Below, one piece after another: positions 8,923-19,205 of a DNA stretch of 64,000 nucleotides. Below the pieces are notes generated by a model that made no database searches, was not told the origin of the DNA, and saw only the letters and a list, made by a program, of their open reading frames with translations. Both the position numbers and the translations under genes were made by a program. Source of the DNA: Nocardioides ginsengisegetis (GTDB taxonomy: Bacteria > Actinomycetota > Actinomycetes > Propionibacteriales > Nocardioidaceae); assembly GCF_014138045.1 (NCBI RefSeq), contig NZ_JACGXA010000001.1, positions 3,829,001 through 3,893,000 on the forward strand. The letters are read 5' to 3'. Each line of letters starts with the position of its first letter. Within the stretch, counting starts at the first letter, position 1.

Positions 8923-10674
8923 TCAGGCACCCGCCAGGCGCTGGCGCAGGCCGGTGGCCCGCTGGGCGCGGTTGTCGACGGCGGCGCGGACGGCGGCCTC
9001 GGTGCCGACCACCCGCACCGTGAACCGGGCCCGCGTCACCGCGGTGTAGAAGAGCTCCCGCGTCAGCAACCGCGAGCCCTCGTCCGGCAGCAGCACGGTG
9101 ACCGCATCGGCCTGGCTGCCCTGGCTCTTGTGGATCGTCATGGCATGCATGGTCTCCACCGCGTCCAGGCGACCGGGGGCGAAGTCGTGGAGCCGGCCCG
9201 ACCCCGCGATGAACGCCCGGAGACGGCCGTCGGGCATCAGCACCGCGGCCCCGGTCTCGCCGTTGTAGATCTCCAGGGCGTAGTCGTTGCTGGTCACCAG
9301 CAGCGGCCGCCCGACGTACCACTCCGACCAGATCTCCTGCCCGGTCTCCTCGCCCAGCCAGCGCTCGACCTGGTGGTTCCAGTGGCGGACGCCGTGGGGT
9401 CCCTCGCGGTGGGCACAGAGCAGGCGGTGTCGGTCCAGGGCCGCCACGGCGGTGGCGGCGTCGCCCGCCTCGGCCGCGGAGCGTACGGCGAGAGCCGAGG
9501 CCACCGTCTCCGCGCGCAGGGCCGAGCCGGGGTCGTCGGTCTCGACGAACTCGACCTCGGCAGACCCGCCCCGCAGCGCGGTCAGCACCGCGTCGGCGTC
9601 GCCGATCCGGAGGGCCTCGGCGAGGGTCTTGATGTCCTCGGTCGAGCGGAAGTTCTCGGTCAGGGAGACGACCGGGCTGCCGGGCCGGCCTTCGTAGCCG
9701 GCGACCAGGTCGGACAGCACCGCGCCCGCACCGACCGAGGTGAGCTGACGCGGGTCGCCCACCAGGACGAGCCGAGACCGCAGCCGGACGGCCTCGAGCA
9801 GCCGCGCCATCATCGTCAGCTCGACCATCGAGCACTCGTCGACGACGACCACGTCGTACTTGAGCCGGTTGCCGCGGTGGTGCCGGAAGCGGGTGGTGTT
9901 GTCGGGCCGCCAGCCGAGCAGGCGGTGCAGCGTCATCGCCTCGATCCGGCCGATCCGGTCGCGGTCCTCCTGGGGCATCCCGCGGAGCTCGTCCTCGACG
10001 GCCTCCTGGAGCCGCGCTGCGGCCTTGCCGGTGGGAGCGCTGAGCGCGATCGAGAGCCGCTCGCCGCGCGCGTGGGCCTGGTCGGCGATCAGGGCGAGCA
10101 TCCGGGCCACGGTCGTGGTCTTGCCGGTGCCGGGGCCGCCGGTCAGGACGGTCGTCCACTGGCGGACGGCCTGCACCGCCGCCGCCTCCTGCTCGGCGCT
10201 GAGCCGCTCACCGCGGACCCGCTCGACGGCGGCCGCGAGGTGGGCCTCGTCGACGGGCGGGGGCGGCTGGGCGGTCCGCTCGAGCAGGTCGTCGCAGACC
10301 TGTCCCTCGAGCCGGTGGTAGCGGTCGAGGTAGAGCAGCCCGTGGTCGAGCCGCACCGCGCCCTCGACCAGCACCGACGAGGCCGCCACGGCTCCGGCCC
10401 AGCCGTCGGCCTCGGGCCACGGCAGGTCGGGCGCGATGGCAGGCACCGTGGCGAGGTCGACGCCGACCGAGCCGTGCCGGACGGCCCGGACGGCCAGCGC
10501 CACCGCGAGGTGGACGCGCTCGTCGTCCTCGCCGGCCAGATCGCCCAGCCGGGTGGCGACGTGCACGTCGGTCGACTCGACCACGCCCGCGCGGTTGAAG
10601 TCGCCGAGCAGCCCCGCCGCGCCGGCCACCAGCCGCCAGTCCTGCTCGGACACCGGCTCGAAGATCTCGGTCAT
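8923..10674 (-). CDS. recD: Exodeoxyribonuclease V subunit alpha (RecD helicase)
   Basis: A 583-residue SF1B 5'-3' helicase of the RecBCD recombination/degradation machine. Walker A is VLTGGPGTGKTTTVARML and Walker B is VVVVDECSMVELTMM. The C-terminal motif AMTIHKSQGSQADAV and the arginine-bearing LFYTAVTRARF are typical of RecD. The start ATG at 10674 overlaps the recB stop codon (ATGA), showing translational coupling. It is the last gene of recC-recB-recD. Confidence 0.95.
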   Translation of the reverse strand: MTEIFEPVSEQDWRLVAGAAGLLGDFNRAGVVESTDVHVATRLGDLAGEDDERVHLAVALAVRAVRHGSVGVDLATVPAIAPDLPWPEADGWAGAVAASSVLVEGAVRLDHGLLYLDRYHRLEGQVCDDLLERTAQPPPPVDEAHLAAAVERVRGERLSAEQEAAAVQAVRQWTTVLTGGPGTGKTTTVARMLALIADQAHARGERLSIALSAPTGKAAARLQEAVEDELRGMPQEDRDRIGRIEAMTLHRLLGWRPDNTTRFRHHRGNRLKYDVVVVDECSMVELTMMARLLEAVRLRSRLVLVGDPRQLTSVGAGAVLSDLVAGYEGRPGSPVVSLTENFRSTEDIKTLAEALRIGDADAVLTALRGGSAEVEFVETDDPGSALRAETVASALAVRSAAEAGDAATAVAALDRHRLLCAHREGPHGVRHWNHQVERWLGEETGQEIWSEWYVGRPLLVTSNDYALEIYNGETGAAVLMPDGRLRAFIAGSGRLHDFAPGRLDAVETMHAMTIHKSQGSQADAVTVLLPDEGSRLLTRELFYTAVTRARFTVRVVGTEAAVRAAVDNRAQRATGLRQRLAGA

Positions 10675-13600
10675 CGGGCACTCCCGTCGAGCAGGTCGGA
10701 CAGCTCCTCGACCAGCGCGACCGGCGGCCGCCACGAGAACACCCCGCACGGCTCGCCGTCGACGAGCGGTGTCTCCGGCCCGCACATGCCGCGCAGGTAG
10801 AGGTAGAGCACGCCGCCGAGGTGGACCGCCGGGTCGTAGCCGGGCTGGCGCCAGCGCAGGAACCGGTGCAGCACCACGGCGTAGAGCAGCGCCTGGAGGG
10901 GGTAGTCGCTGTGCCCCATCGCCCCGGCGAGCGCCTCGGGGCGGTAGTCGTGGGCGGTCAGCGGCTGCTCGTGGGCGCCGAGCCAGTTGGTCTTGTAGTC
11001 GACGACGACGTAGCGCGGCCCGGCGTCGGTGCGCAGCCGCAGCACCACGTCGACCGAGCCGGTGAGGTAGCCGCGGAGCGCCTGCCCGCCGAGGTGCGGC
11101 TGGTCGAGGGCGTCGGCGTAGGCGCGCACCGGGTCGCCGTCGGGCAGGTGGCGACGCAGAATCGGGGCGAGATCGCCGAGGCGTACGTCGTCCGTGCCGG
11201 CCGAGCCGGCGAGGTCGCCGCCCGCCAGCGGCAGCTCGAACTCCATCTCGCGGAGCCGGTCGCGCAGTGGCACCTCGCGCAGCGTCGTGGGGGCCAGCGG
11301 ACCCAGCGGCGAGTCGCACACGGCCACCAGCGCCTCGACGAGGGCCTCGCGATCGACGTCGACCGGCCAGTGCACCAGCTGCTCGGCGAGGTGGGCCGTG
11401 AGCTCGGCGCGCAGGTCGTCGGCCTCCGGGTCGGCGTGCTCGAGCACGGCGTGCACCAGCGACCCGAAGGTCGCACCGACGGGCAGGGCCGCCATCGGTG
11501 AGGGCACCGACTCGACGGACCCGGAGTCGGGCGCCGCAACCGCGGTGACGGCCTCGTCGTCCTTCGCCTCCACCTCGGGCTCGCTGCCGACCGCACCGCC
11601 GAGGCCGGCCGCGAGGGTCGGCGCCTCGACGGCCGTCAGGGAGGAGTACGACGCCCGCCGCCACGTCACGTCGACCGAGCGGCTGAACGTGCGGACGGCC
11701 AGGTCGGGCGGGACGGGCCGCGGCGGCTCGGCCCCGGCGGGGGCCCACACCGCGGGCTCGGGGGACGGCCCGCCGGCCGCACGCCAGCGCTCGAAGATCT
11801 CGGCGGCCTCGTCGTCGGTGCGGTTCATGAACTCCAGCGGCACGTCGGGCATGCCGGGGCGACGGCCCTGGAGCATCCGGTGCAGCGGGGACGCCGGGGT
11901 GTTGCGGGTGGGCGACCACCAGGCCACCAGCTGCGACTGGGCGCGGGTCGCGGCGACGTAGAGCAGCCGGAGCCACTCCCCGCCCTCCTCCGCGTGCCAG
12001 CGCTGGACGTGGTCCTGCCAGCCGGCGCCGCCCCCGCCGCCGACGTTGACGCACCGGCGGCCCTCGTCGTCGTGGAAGAGGGGGTTGCGCGGCTTGGGGA
12101 CGTTGCGGTCGGCCAGCGCGGGGAGGTAGACGACGGGGTACTGCAACCCCTTGCTCGCGTGGATCGTCACCAGCTGCACGGCCGCCGCGTCGGAGTCGAG
12201 GCGACGGGTCCGCTCGGTGCCGCGACCGCCGCGGCCCTCGGCGACCTGGCCGCGCAGCCAGGTCAGCATCGAGACCAGCCCGAGGTGCTCGGTGAGCGCG
12301 ACCTCGTGGAGGGCCTCGCCGATGTGGCGCAGGTCGGTGAGGTGGCGCTCGCCGCCGACCCGGGCCAGCACGCGGGCGGGCAGCCCGGCGGCCGTGGCCG
12401 CCTCGAGCACGGCCGCGACCCCGCGCAGCGAGAACACCTCGCCCCACTGCCGGAGCCGGTCGGCCACGTGGTCGGTGAGGTCGTCGCGCTGCTCGTCGAG
12501 CTCGCGGGCGGTGTGGCCGACGAACGACGTGAGCGCCGCCGCTCGCACCCGACCGGAGCGGTGCGGCTGCTCGAGCCCCTCGAGCAGCTCGAGCCACTCG
12601 ACCGCCGCCGGGGTGGCGAACACGCTGCCGCCGCCGGCGATCACGGCCGGGACGCCGACGGCGTGCAGCGCCTCGCGGGCGTTGGCCAGGTCGGCGTGCT
12701 TGTAGGTGATGACCGCGACGTCACGCAGCTCCAGCGGCCGCCCCTCGAACGTCGCCCCCGAGGCCAGCAGCGCCCGGATGTCGAGCGCCAGGTCGCGCGC
12801 GACGTGGGGCCGCACGTCGCCGACGGTCAGCGGGTTGCTCCCGCGCTTGCCGAGCTGGTCCCGCCGCACCACCCGCAGCCGGAACGGCGCCGGGTGGGGC
12901 AGGCCCGCGAGCCGGCCCTTCTCGTGGTGGGCGGCCACGTCGTGGACGACGATGCGGGGGTCGCCGAGCGCGGCGCCGGCGAGCATCGTCTGGAAGGACT
13001 CCAGCAGCGGGGCGTCGCTGCGCCAGTTGACCGCGAGCGTCTTCTGGGTCGAGGCGGTCTCGGCGGCCTGGAGGTAGGTGGTGACGTCGCCGCCGCGGAA
13101 GGCGTAGATCGCCTGCTTGGGGTCGCCGATCAGCACCATCGTGGCGTGGCCGGTGAAGGCACGGTCGAGGACCTGCCACTGCACGGGGTCGGTGTCCTGG
13201 AACTCGTCGACCAGCACGATCGACCAGCGCTGGCGCATCCGCGCCCGGGCCGGGGCGTCGTCGTCCTCGAGGGCGTGGGCGAGCTGGGACAGCAGGTCGT
13301 CGTAGGAGAGGATCCCGAGCCGTCGCTTGCGGCGGTCCATCTCGGACCGCACGGCGTTGCCGAAGGCGACCCTCCGGCCCACCGGCGTGGAGGGGTCCTC
13401 ACCGGCGGGCTCGAGGCGGGCCTGCGGGTCGAAGACGGCGGTGCGGGCGATCTCCATCGCCTCTCCCCGGCTGAAGACCGGCCGGTCGGCGGACCACGCG
13501 AACGCGCGGAGGTAGAGGTCGTCGACGACCTCGGTGACCAGGTCGTCGAGGTCCTCGACGAGCCGGGCCCGGGCGTCGGTGTCGCCGGCGACGCCGAGCG

Positions 13601-14003
13601 AGCCGAGCACCATCGAGCAGAACTGGTGGGTCGTGGCGATCGTGGCCGCGTCGAAGCTGGCCAGCGCCTCGCTGACGCGTCGGTGCCGCAGCACCCGCTC
13701 CGCGTCGGGGCAGTCGACCAGCAGGTCGAGGAGGTCGGAGCGGCCGGTCTCGGGCAGGGAGGGGTCGTCGGCGAGCGCCCGCTCGGCCTCGACCAGCTGG
13801 GCCCGGACCCGCTCGCGCAGCTCCTGGCTGGCGGCCCGGCCGAACGTCACGACGAGCATCCGCTCGAGCGGGACGCCCTCCTGGGCGACGTAGCGGGTCA
13901 CGAGCGCGCCGATGGTCCACGTCTTGCCGGTGCCGGCGCTGGCCTCGAGCAGGGTGGTGCCGGTGGGCAGCGGGTCCCGGATGTCGAACGGTGTCGTCGT
14001 CAC
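10671..14003 (-). CDS. recB: Exodeoxyribonuclease V subunit beta (RecB helicase-nuclease)
   Basis: A 1,110-residue SF1A 3'-5' helicase with a C-terminal nuclease domain. Near the N-terminus are LLEASAGTGKTWTIGALVTRY (Walker A) and later IVLVDEFQDTDPVQW (Walker B), VNWRSD (motif IV), TIHASKGLQYPVVYLP and LLYVAATRAQSQLVAW. The nuclease motif near the C-terminus is SVDVVLRL followed by YVVVDYKTNWLG, carrying the metal-binding aspartates and lysine. The GTG at 14003 overlaps the recC stop (GTGA) and places the P-loop at the usual distance, so the longer open frame is rejected. It processes double-strand ends for RecA loading. Confidence 0.95.
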   Translation of the reverse strand: MTTTPFDIRDPLPTGTTLLEASAGTGKTWTIGALVTRYVAQEGVPLERMLVVTFGRAASQELRERVRAQLVEAERALADDPSLPETGRSDLLDLLVDCPDAERVLRHRRVSEALASFDAATIATTHQFCSMVLGSLGVAGDTDARARLVEDLDDLVTEVVDDLYLRAFAWSADRPVFSRGEAMEIARTAVFDPQARLEPAGEDPSTPVGRRVAFGNAVRSEMDRRKRRLGILSYDDLLSQLAHALEDDDAPARARMRQRWSIVLVDEFQDTDPVQWQVLDRAFTGHATMVLIGDPKQAIYAFRGGDVTTYLQAAETASTQKTLAVNWRSDAPLLESFQTMLAGAALGDPRIVVHDVAAHHEKGRLAGLPHPAPFRLRVVRRDQLGKRGSNPLTVGDVRPHVARDLALDIRALLASGATFEGRPLELRDVAVITYKHADLANAREALHAVGVPAVIAGGGSVFATPAAVEWLELLEGLEQPHRSGRVRAAALTSFVGHTARELDEQRDDLTDHVADRLRQWGEVFSLRGVAAVLEAATAAGLPARVLARVGGERHLTDLRHIGEALHEVALTEHLGLVSMLTWLRGQVAEGRGGRGTERTRRLDSDAAAVQLVTIHASKGLQYPVVYLPALADRNVPKPRNPLFHDDEGRRCVNVGGGGGAGWQDHVQRWHAEEGGEWLRLLYVAATRAQSQLVAWWSPTRNTPASPLHRMLQGRRPGMPDVPLEFMNRTDDEAAEIFERWRAAGGPSPEPAVWAPAGAEPPRPVPPDLAVRTFSRSVDVTWRRASYSSLTAVEAPTLAAGLGGAVGSEPEVEAKDDEAVTAVAAPDSGSVESVPSPMAALPVGATFGSLVHAVLEHADPEADDLRAELTAHLAEQLVHWPVDVDREALVEALVAVCDSPLGPLAPTTLREVPLRDRLREMEFELPLAGGDLAGSAGTDDVRLGDLAPILRRHLPDGDPVRAYADALDQPHLGGQALRGYLTGSVDVVLRLRTDAGPRYVVVDYKTNWLGAHEQPLTAHDYRPEALAGAMGHSDYPLQALLYAVVLHRFLRWRQPGYDPAVHLGGVLYLYLRGMCGPETPLVDGEPCGVFSWRPPVALVEELSDLLDGSAR

Positions 14004-17000
14004 AGCGCAGCCACCCTCTCCCCGCCGGTGAGCAGCGGCTCCCAGATGCGCCAGGCGAGCTCGGGGAGCCCGGCGTCCACGAGCACCGACAGCGGCGCCC
14101 GCTCGCCGAAGACCCGGACGTGGGACGCGTCGGCGTCCTCGCCGAGGATCCCGAAGCTGTTGTTGGGGTCGGTCACCCACGCGCGGGCGGCGGCGTGAGC
14201 CGGCGGCCGGTCGTCACCGCGGAGCTCGCGTGCGTGGGCATCGGCCCACGCCTGGGCCGTGGCCAGCGGCACGGGCAGCGGGCGCCGCAGGCCGAGGTCG
14301 CGCAGCTCGACCAGGTCACGCAGCCACGTGGTCGCCCGGTGGTCGAGCGGGCCGGACAGGGCCCGCAGCGGACCGGCCCGGTCCTTGCCGACGGCGTGGG
14401 CGGTGAAGGACTCGTCCGGGAAGGCGGCGCTCAGCGCCAGCAGGTCGACCCAGGAGGAGAGCCGCTGGCGCGCCTTGAGCCGGGAGTAGCCCAGCGAGAC
14501 GACCTTGCTGCCGTAGATGCCCGAGACGGTGCCGGTCACCCGGCGGCCGTCGCCGAGGTCGATGTCGACGTCGAGGGAGCGGCCCTGGCCCTCGCGCAGC
14601 GGGGCCGTGCGGGTGAAGAGCTTCTGCGACTCCTCCACCACCTGCTGCAGCGCGGTGGTGCCGAGCCCGCCGGGCGGGAGGGTGCCGCGGAGCTGCTCGG
14701 CGGTCATCACCGCGACGGGGTCCTGTCCGGCCATCACCTCGCGGAGCAGCCGGTCGCCGACGCCCCACAGCGCGAGCGCGTCGAGGTCGATCGGGATCGC
14801 GTCGTCGACCTCGTCGGCCTCGAGCGGCGCGGACACGTCGAGGCGGCTGCGCAGGAACTCGCGCACCGGGTGGGCCAGGAAGCGCTGGAGGTCGGCGAGC
14901 TGGACGTCCTCGCGCGGCAGCGGGGCGAGCTCGCCGGTCAGGAACGGCTGCGGCGGGATCCGCTCGGCCACCGCAGCCCGGGCTCCGGCCAGCGCGGCCG
15001 CGTCGAAGCTGAACGGGCGGTCGCCGGTGAGGGCGCCGGCGGCGAGGTTGCGGGCGTCGTACGGCTGGAGGGGGTGGCGCACCAGCACCTGGTCGCGGAC
15101 CGGCGCGGCGGCGGTGCGGTCGAGGGCGTCGAGGATCTCGCCGAGCGGCACGGCGGGCGGGCGGCCGGCGCCGGAGTGCTCGTTGGCGCCGGTGTAGGTG
15201 ACCACCAGGGTCTCGCTCGCCGCGAGCACGGCGTCGAGCAGCAGCTGGCGGTCCTCGCTCCGGGGGTCGCGCTCGCCGGTGAGCGGCCGGCGGGCGAGCA
15301 CGTCGTCGCCGTCGACCGAGCCGGTCCGCGGGAAGACCCCGTCGTCGAGGCCGAGCAGGCACACGACGCGGTGGGGCACCGAGCGCATCGGCACCATCGT
15401 GCAGACCGTCAGCGTGCCGGTGCGGAAGTTGGCGCGGGTGGGCCGGCCGCCGAGCCGGGACTCCAGCAGCGCGCGCACGTCGGCCAGCCGCAGCGGCACC
15501 GCGCCGCCGTCGGCGGAGTCGGCCGTGCGGGCCAGCTCGCGCTCGAACTGCGGGACCTGCCACGCGTCGTCGAGCGGCACGTCGGTCAGGCCACGGACGG
15601 CCTCGGTCAGGATCGCCATCCACTCACCCACGCCGCCGGCCGCGTCGAGCGCGCGCAGGCAGGTCTCGAGCCGGTGCAGGAACTCCGCCAGCCGGCCGGC
15701 CAGGTCGATGTCGTTGCTGCCGACGTCGTCGAGCGGCAGCCCGCGACCGACGTGGCGGTGGTCGTCGCCGCTCATCGCGACGCCGAGCAGGATCCGGTCG
15801 AGCCCGGCCCGCCAGGTGTTGTGCCCGAACCGCTCCATCGCGAAGCCGGCCCGCTGCTCGGCGTCGACGCCCCAGCGGATGCCGGCCTCGGTCACCCAGC
15901 GGGTGATCCGCGCGAGGTCGTCGTCGGTGAAGCGGAAACGGCGGCGGCAGGCGTCACGCGCCGCCAGGTCGAGTACGTCGCTCGCCGTGACCCGGCCGCC
16001 CCCCAGACCCACCAGGGCCGCGGCGACGGCCAGCAGCGGGTTGGTCGCCGAGAGCGCCCGGTCGGCCAGCCGCACCCGGAGCCGGTGGGCCGGGTGGCCG
16101 TGGTCGACGACCTCGCCGAGCCCGAAGCCGGCCTGGATCAGCGGCGCGAACGTCTCGATGTCGGGGCACATCACGAGGATGTCGCGCGGCTCGAGCGTCG
16201 GGTCGTCCTGGAGCAGCCCGACCAGCACCTCGCGGAGCACGTCGACCTGCCGGGCCGGTCCGTGGCAGGCGTGCACCTGGACCGAGCGGTCGTCGGCGGC
16301 CGGGAGCCGGCCGGCCCGTAGGGCCGGGTCGGGCGCGGTGTTGTCGCGTAGGTCGGACTGGAGCCAGCCGAGCAGGGTCTCGCGCTCCGCCTCCGGTGCG
16401 CCTCCCGACGATCCCTCGGGGAACTCCGACAGCGTGCGCGCCAGCTCCCGCGCGTCGCGGCCGAGCGAGGCGAGGAGCGGGTGGTGGACGAGATCGGCGG
16501 AGTCGTCGAGGTCGCGCGGCAGGTGCGCCCCGAGTCCGGCGAGCGAGTCCCACAGGACGGGCGAGGGCTGCGGCAGCCAGAGGTGGACGTCGCGTGTCTC
16601 CCCCAGCGCGGCGAGCAGCTCGACCTCGGTGACGGGCAGCCGGGTGTGGCCGAACAGCGACAGCCGTGGCGGCAGGTCGAGTCCGTCGCCGCCGGACCGC
16701 AGCCGCTCGAGCGTCTCGGCGTGCCGGACGTCGGGGGCAGGCTCCGCCACGTGAGCGACCAGCCGCCGCCAGAGCTCGGCCTGCCAGGCGAGGTCGCCGT
16801 CGAGGGTGGCCCCCGCCCCGTCCGTGTCGCGCCCCTCGCGCCAGTCGGTGACCAGCGCGGGCCGCTGCACGGCGTACGAGGAGAAGAGGCCCGCCAGCCG
16901 CCGGGCAACGGACCAGCGGCGGTTGCGACGCAGCAGCCCCTCCTCGCCCTCCATCCCGTGGCCGAGGTGTGTCGCGAGCGTGGCGCACCACGGCTCGTCG

Positions 17001-17317
17001 AGGCTCGCGTCGATGACCTCGAGCAGCGGCCAGACCAGCCGGTCGGGATCCCACACGTCGTCGCGCTCGCGGTCGAGCAGCATGCTCACCAGCGAGCGGG
17101 GGTTGAGGAACCGCACCCCGGCGCACACACCGTCGCCGCCGCGCGGGCCGGTGCCGAGGCGGTGGCTGAGCCGCTGGGTCAGCCAGCGCTCCACGCCCTT
17201 GGCCGGCACCACCACGACCTCCTGGGCGAACGGGTCCTCCAGCGGGGTCGCCAACAGGTCGCCGAGGGCGTCGGCGAGCAGGTCGGTGCGCGGCGCGCGG
17301 TGGAGGTGGACGGTCAC
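14000..17317 (-). CDS. recC: Exodeoxyribonuclease V subunit gamma (RecC)
   Basis: A 1,105-residue subunit that splits the DNA duplex and recognises Chi in RecBCD. RecC-typical segments are VVVVPAKGVERWLTQRLSHRLG near the N-terminus (P-A-K-G-x-x-R-W), LSLFGHTRLPVTEVELL, RDILVMCPDIETFAPLIQA, and the cross-over VCLLGLDDGVFPRTGSVDGDDVL. Helicase motifs are lost, as known for RecC. It is the first gene of the three-gene operon. recB starts inside its stop codon. Many actinobacteria rely on AdnAB instead, but RecBCD is regular in Nocardioides relatives. Confidence 0.94.
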   Translation of the reverse strand: MTVHLHRAPRTDLLADALGDLLATPLEDPFAQEVVVVPAKGVERWLTQRLSHRLGTGPRGGDGVCAGVRFLNPRSLVSMLLDRERDDVWDPDRLVWPLLEVIDASLDEPWCATLATHLGHGMEGEEGLLRRNRRWSVARRLAGLFSSYAVQRPALVTDWREGRDTDGAGATLDGDLAWQAELWRRLVAHVAEPAPDVRHAETLERLRSGGDGLDLPPRLSLFGHTRLPVTEVELLAALGETRDVHLWLPQPSPVLWDSLAGLGAHLPRDLDDSADLVHHPLLASLGRDARELARTLSEFPEGSSGGAPEAERETLLGWLQSDLRDNTAPDPALRAGRLPAADDRSVQVHACHGPARQVDVLREVLVGLLQDDPTLEPRDILVMCPDIETFAPLIQAGFGLGEVVDHGHPAHRLRVRLADRALSATNPLLAVAAALVGLGGGRVTASDVLDLAARDACRRRFRFTDDDLARITRWVTEAGIRWGVDAEQRAGFAMERFGHNTWRAGLDRILLGVAMSGDDHRHVGRGLPLDDVGSNDIDLAGRLAEFLHRLETCLRALDAAGGVGEWMAILTEAVRGLTDVPLDDAWQVPQFERELARTADSADGGAVPLRLADVRALLESRLGGRPTRANFRTGTLTVCTMVPMRSVPHRVVCLLGLDDGVFPRTGSVDGDDVLARRPLTGERDPRSEDRQLLLDAVLAASETLVVTYTGANEHSGAGRPPAVPLGEILDALDRTAAAPVRDQVLVRHPLQPYDARNLAAGALTGDRPFSFDAAALAGARAAVAERIPPQPFLTGELAPLPREDVQLADLQRFLAHPVREFLRSRLDVSAPLEADEVDDAIPIDLDALALWGVGDRLLREVMAGQDPVAVMTAEQLRGTLPPGGLGTTALQQVVEESQKLFTRTAPLREGQGRSLDVDIDLGDGRRVTGTVSGIYGSKVVSLGYSRLKARQRLSSWVDLLALSAAFPDESFTAHAVGKDRAGPLRALSGPLDHRATTWLRDLVELRDLGLRRPLPVPLATAQAWADAHARELRGDDRPPAHAAARAWVTDPNNSFGILGEDADASHVRVFGERAPLSVLVDAGLPELAWRIWEPLLTGGERVAAL

Positions 17318-17345
17318 GGGACGACCCTAGGGGCCGACACCGACA

Positions 17346-18083
17346 TCACATGTGACGCCCGCCGGTCACCTCGAGGACCGTGCCGGTCATGTACGACGAC
17401 AGGTCGGACGCCAGGAACGTGGCCACCGACGCGACCTCCGCGGGCTCGCCGAAGCGACCCATGGGGATGTCCTTCATCCGCTGTTCGAGGATGTCGGCCC
17501 GCATCCCCTCGATCATCGCGGTGCGGATCAGGCCGGGCTGGATCGCGTTGACCCGGACCCCGACGTGCGCGACCTCCTTGGCCGCCGCCTTGGTCAGCCC
17601 GACGATCCCGGCCTTCGCGGCGCTGTAGTTGGTCTGGCCGAGGTTGCCGACCTTGCCCGAGATCGACGACATGTTCACGATCGACCCGGACCCCGCCTCG
17701 CGCATCACGGCCGCGGCCGCGCGGGTGCCGAGCCAGGTGCCCTGGACGTGCGTGTCGAGCACCAGCCGGAAGTCGTCGAGGGTCATCTTGCGCATCGTCG
17801 CGTCACGCAGCACCCCGGCGTTGTTGACCATCACGTCCAGCGACCCGAAGCGCTCCGTCGCGGCCGCGACCAGCGCCTCCATCTCCTCCTCGGACGTCAC
17901 GTCGCAGCGCACCGCGGTGGCCACCCCGTCCCCGAGCTCGGCGGCCGTCTGCGTGGCCGCGGCGAGGTCGACGTCGCCGATCACGACCCGCGCGCCCTCC
18001 GCCACGAACCGCTCGGCGATCGCGCGGCCCAGGCCCTGGGCGCCTCCGGTGATGACGGCCGTGCGGCCCTGAAGGAGTGACAT
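17346..18083 (-). CDS. SDR-family oxidoreductase, FabG-like
   Basis: A 245-residue classical short-chain dehydrogenase, most similar in pattern to 3-oxoacyl-ACP reductases. Visible motifs are the NAD(P) glycine motif [21 protein letters not shown], the catalytic [13 protein letters not shown] (Tyr/Lys) with the serine in [11 protein letters not shown], and [12 protein letters not shown]. The C-terminus [15 protein letters not shown] is typical of FabG. The acidic residue of DVDL after the second strand might prefer NAD(H), but cofactor choice cannot be settled. The gene lies between recC and terC on the same strand, as a likely separate unit. Confidence 0.88.
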   Translation of the reverse strand: MSLLQGRTAVITGGAQGLGRAIAERFVAEGARVVIGDVDLAAATQTAAELGDGVATAVRCDVTSEEEMEALVAAATERFGSLDVMVNNAGVLRDATMRKMTLDDFRLVLDTHVQGTWLGTRAAAAVMREAGSGSIVNMSSISGKVGNLGQTNYSAAKAGIVGLTKAAAKEVAHVGVRVNAIQPGLIRTAMIEGMRADILEQRMKDIPMGRFGEPAEVASVATFLASDLSSYMTGTVLEVTGGRHM

Positions 18084-18093
18084 GGCCCGAAGG

Positions 18094-19077
18094 CTACGAC
18101 GCCTCGGTCACCCGGTCGTCCAGCCGCCCCTTGGCCAGCGAGGCCACCGTCGCCGCGGCGAGCACCGCCACGATGAACCCGAGCGAGGTCACGATCCCGA
18201 TCTCGGGCAGCACCCACGAACCGATCGCGTCGACGCCGCTGCCGTGCAGCGCCTCGATCACCAGCTTCACGCCGATGAAGGCGAGGATCGCGGACAGCCC
18301 GATGTTGAGGTAGATCAGCCGCTCCAGCAGCCCGCCGACGAGGAAGTAGAGCTGGCGCAGGCCCATCAGGGCGAAGGCGTTGGCGGTGATCACGACGAAC
18401 GCGTCCTGGGTGAGGCCGAAGATCGCGGGGATCGAGTCGAGCGCGAAGACCACGTTGGCGACGCCGATCGAGGCGATCGCGATCACCAGCGGGGTCCAGC
18501 GGCGCTTGCCGGCCGCGTCGCGCACGACGATCGCGTCCCCGGCGTACCCGTCGGTCATGGGGAGGACCTTCCGCAGCCCGCGCACGATGCCGTACTCCTG
18601 GAAGTCGGCGTCCTCGTCGTCGTCGACGAGCAGCGTGTACGCCGTGTAGAGCAGCAGCGCGCCGAAGAGGTAGAAGCTCCACGAGGCGGCGGAGATGAAC
18701 GCGGCCCCGGCCAGGATGAAGACGCCGCGCAGGGCCATCGAGAGCAGGATGCCGATGTAGAGCACCTTGTCGCGGGCCGGCCCGGGCACCGCGAACTTGT
18801 GCATGATGATGACGAAGACGAAGAGGTTGTCGACGCTGAGGCTGTACTCCGTGATGTAGCCGGCGAAGAACTGCGTGCCGAGGTCGCCGCCGAGCCCGAC
18901 GAGCAGCACCACCCCGAACGCCAGCGCCAGGGCGACGTAGAACAGCACCCAGCGGGCAGCGGACGCGAGCGTCACCTCGCCGGTGCGACGCGCGATGACG
19001 CGCAGGTCGAGCACCACCACGGCGGCGAGGAAGAGCAGGGTGAGGACCCAGGTGGACGGGGACACGGCACTGATCAC
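18094..19077 (-). CDS. TerC/Alx-family membrane protein, probable Mn2+ exporter
   Basis: A 327-residue protein with about nine transmembrane helices. The family motif with two acidic metal-binding sites is clear: [15 protein letters not shown] (first half) and [13 protein letters not shown] (second half), each with the conserved Asp. Bacterial TerC/Alx proteins export Mn2+ or load exported metalloenzymes with it. The start chosen is GTG 19077, which has GGAG just upstream and begins at the first helix; the reading frame continues through the probable riboswitch, which cannot be coding. The 5' leader resembles the yybP-ykoY class, supporting Mn2+ as the signal. Confidence 0.9.
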   Translation of the reverse strand: MISAVSPSTWVLTLLFLAAVVVLDLRVIARRTGEVTLASAARWVLFYVALALAFGVVLLVGLGGDLGTQFFAGYITEYSLSVDNLFVFVIIMHKFAVPGPARDKVLYIGILLSMALRGVFILAGAAFISAASWSFYLFGALLLYTAYTLLVDDDEDADFQEYGIVRGLRKVLPMTDGYAGDAIVVRDAAGKRRWTPLVIAIASIGVANVVFALDSIPAIFGLTQDAFVVITANAFALMGLRQLYFLVGGLLERLIYLNIGLSAILAFIGVKLVIEALHGSGVDAIGSWVLPEIGIVTSLGFIVAVLAAATVASLAKGRLDDRVTEAS

Positions 19078-19104
19078 GGCAGACTCCGGACGTCGATCGA
19101 CTCC

Positions 19105-19205
19105 GGAGGTCTCTTCCGCCGGCCGGTCACGGCTGGCCCGACGCACCGGGTCAGGTCTGGGCCTGTCCGTGATGACGACACGTCGACGAAGGAATACTCC
19201 CCTCC
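19105..19205 (-). promoter_or_regulatory. Probable yybP-ykoY (Mn2+) riboswitch upstream of terC
   Basis: Read on the minus strand, the leader starts with GGAGGGGAGTATTCCTTCG and ends with GAAGAGACCTCC, so GGAGG at the 5' end can pair with CCTCC at the 3' end (P1). Between them are a CGTCGACGTG/TCATCACGG arm and a GGCCC-rich arm with GTGCGTCGGGCC. This order matches the yybP-ykoY class that precedes terC homologues. The 3' P1 strand runs directly into a TCCGGAG repeat that matches the ribosome site region (TCCGGAG about 7 bases before GTG 19077), which suggests translational control. Identification is by pattern only. Confidence 0.7.
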
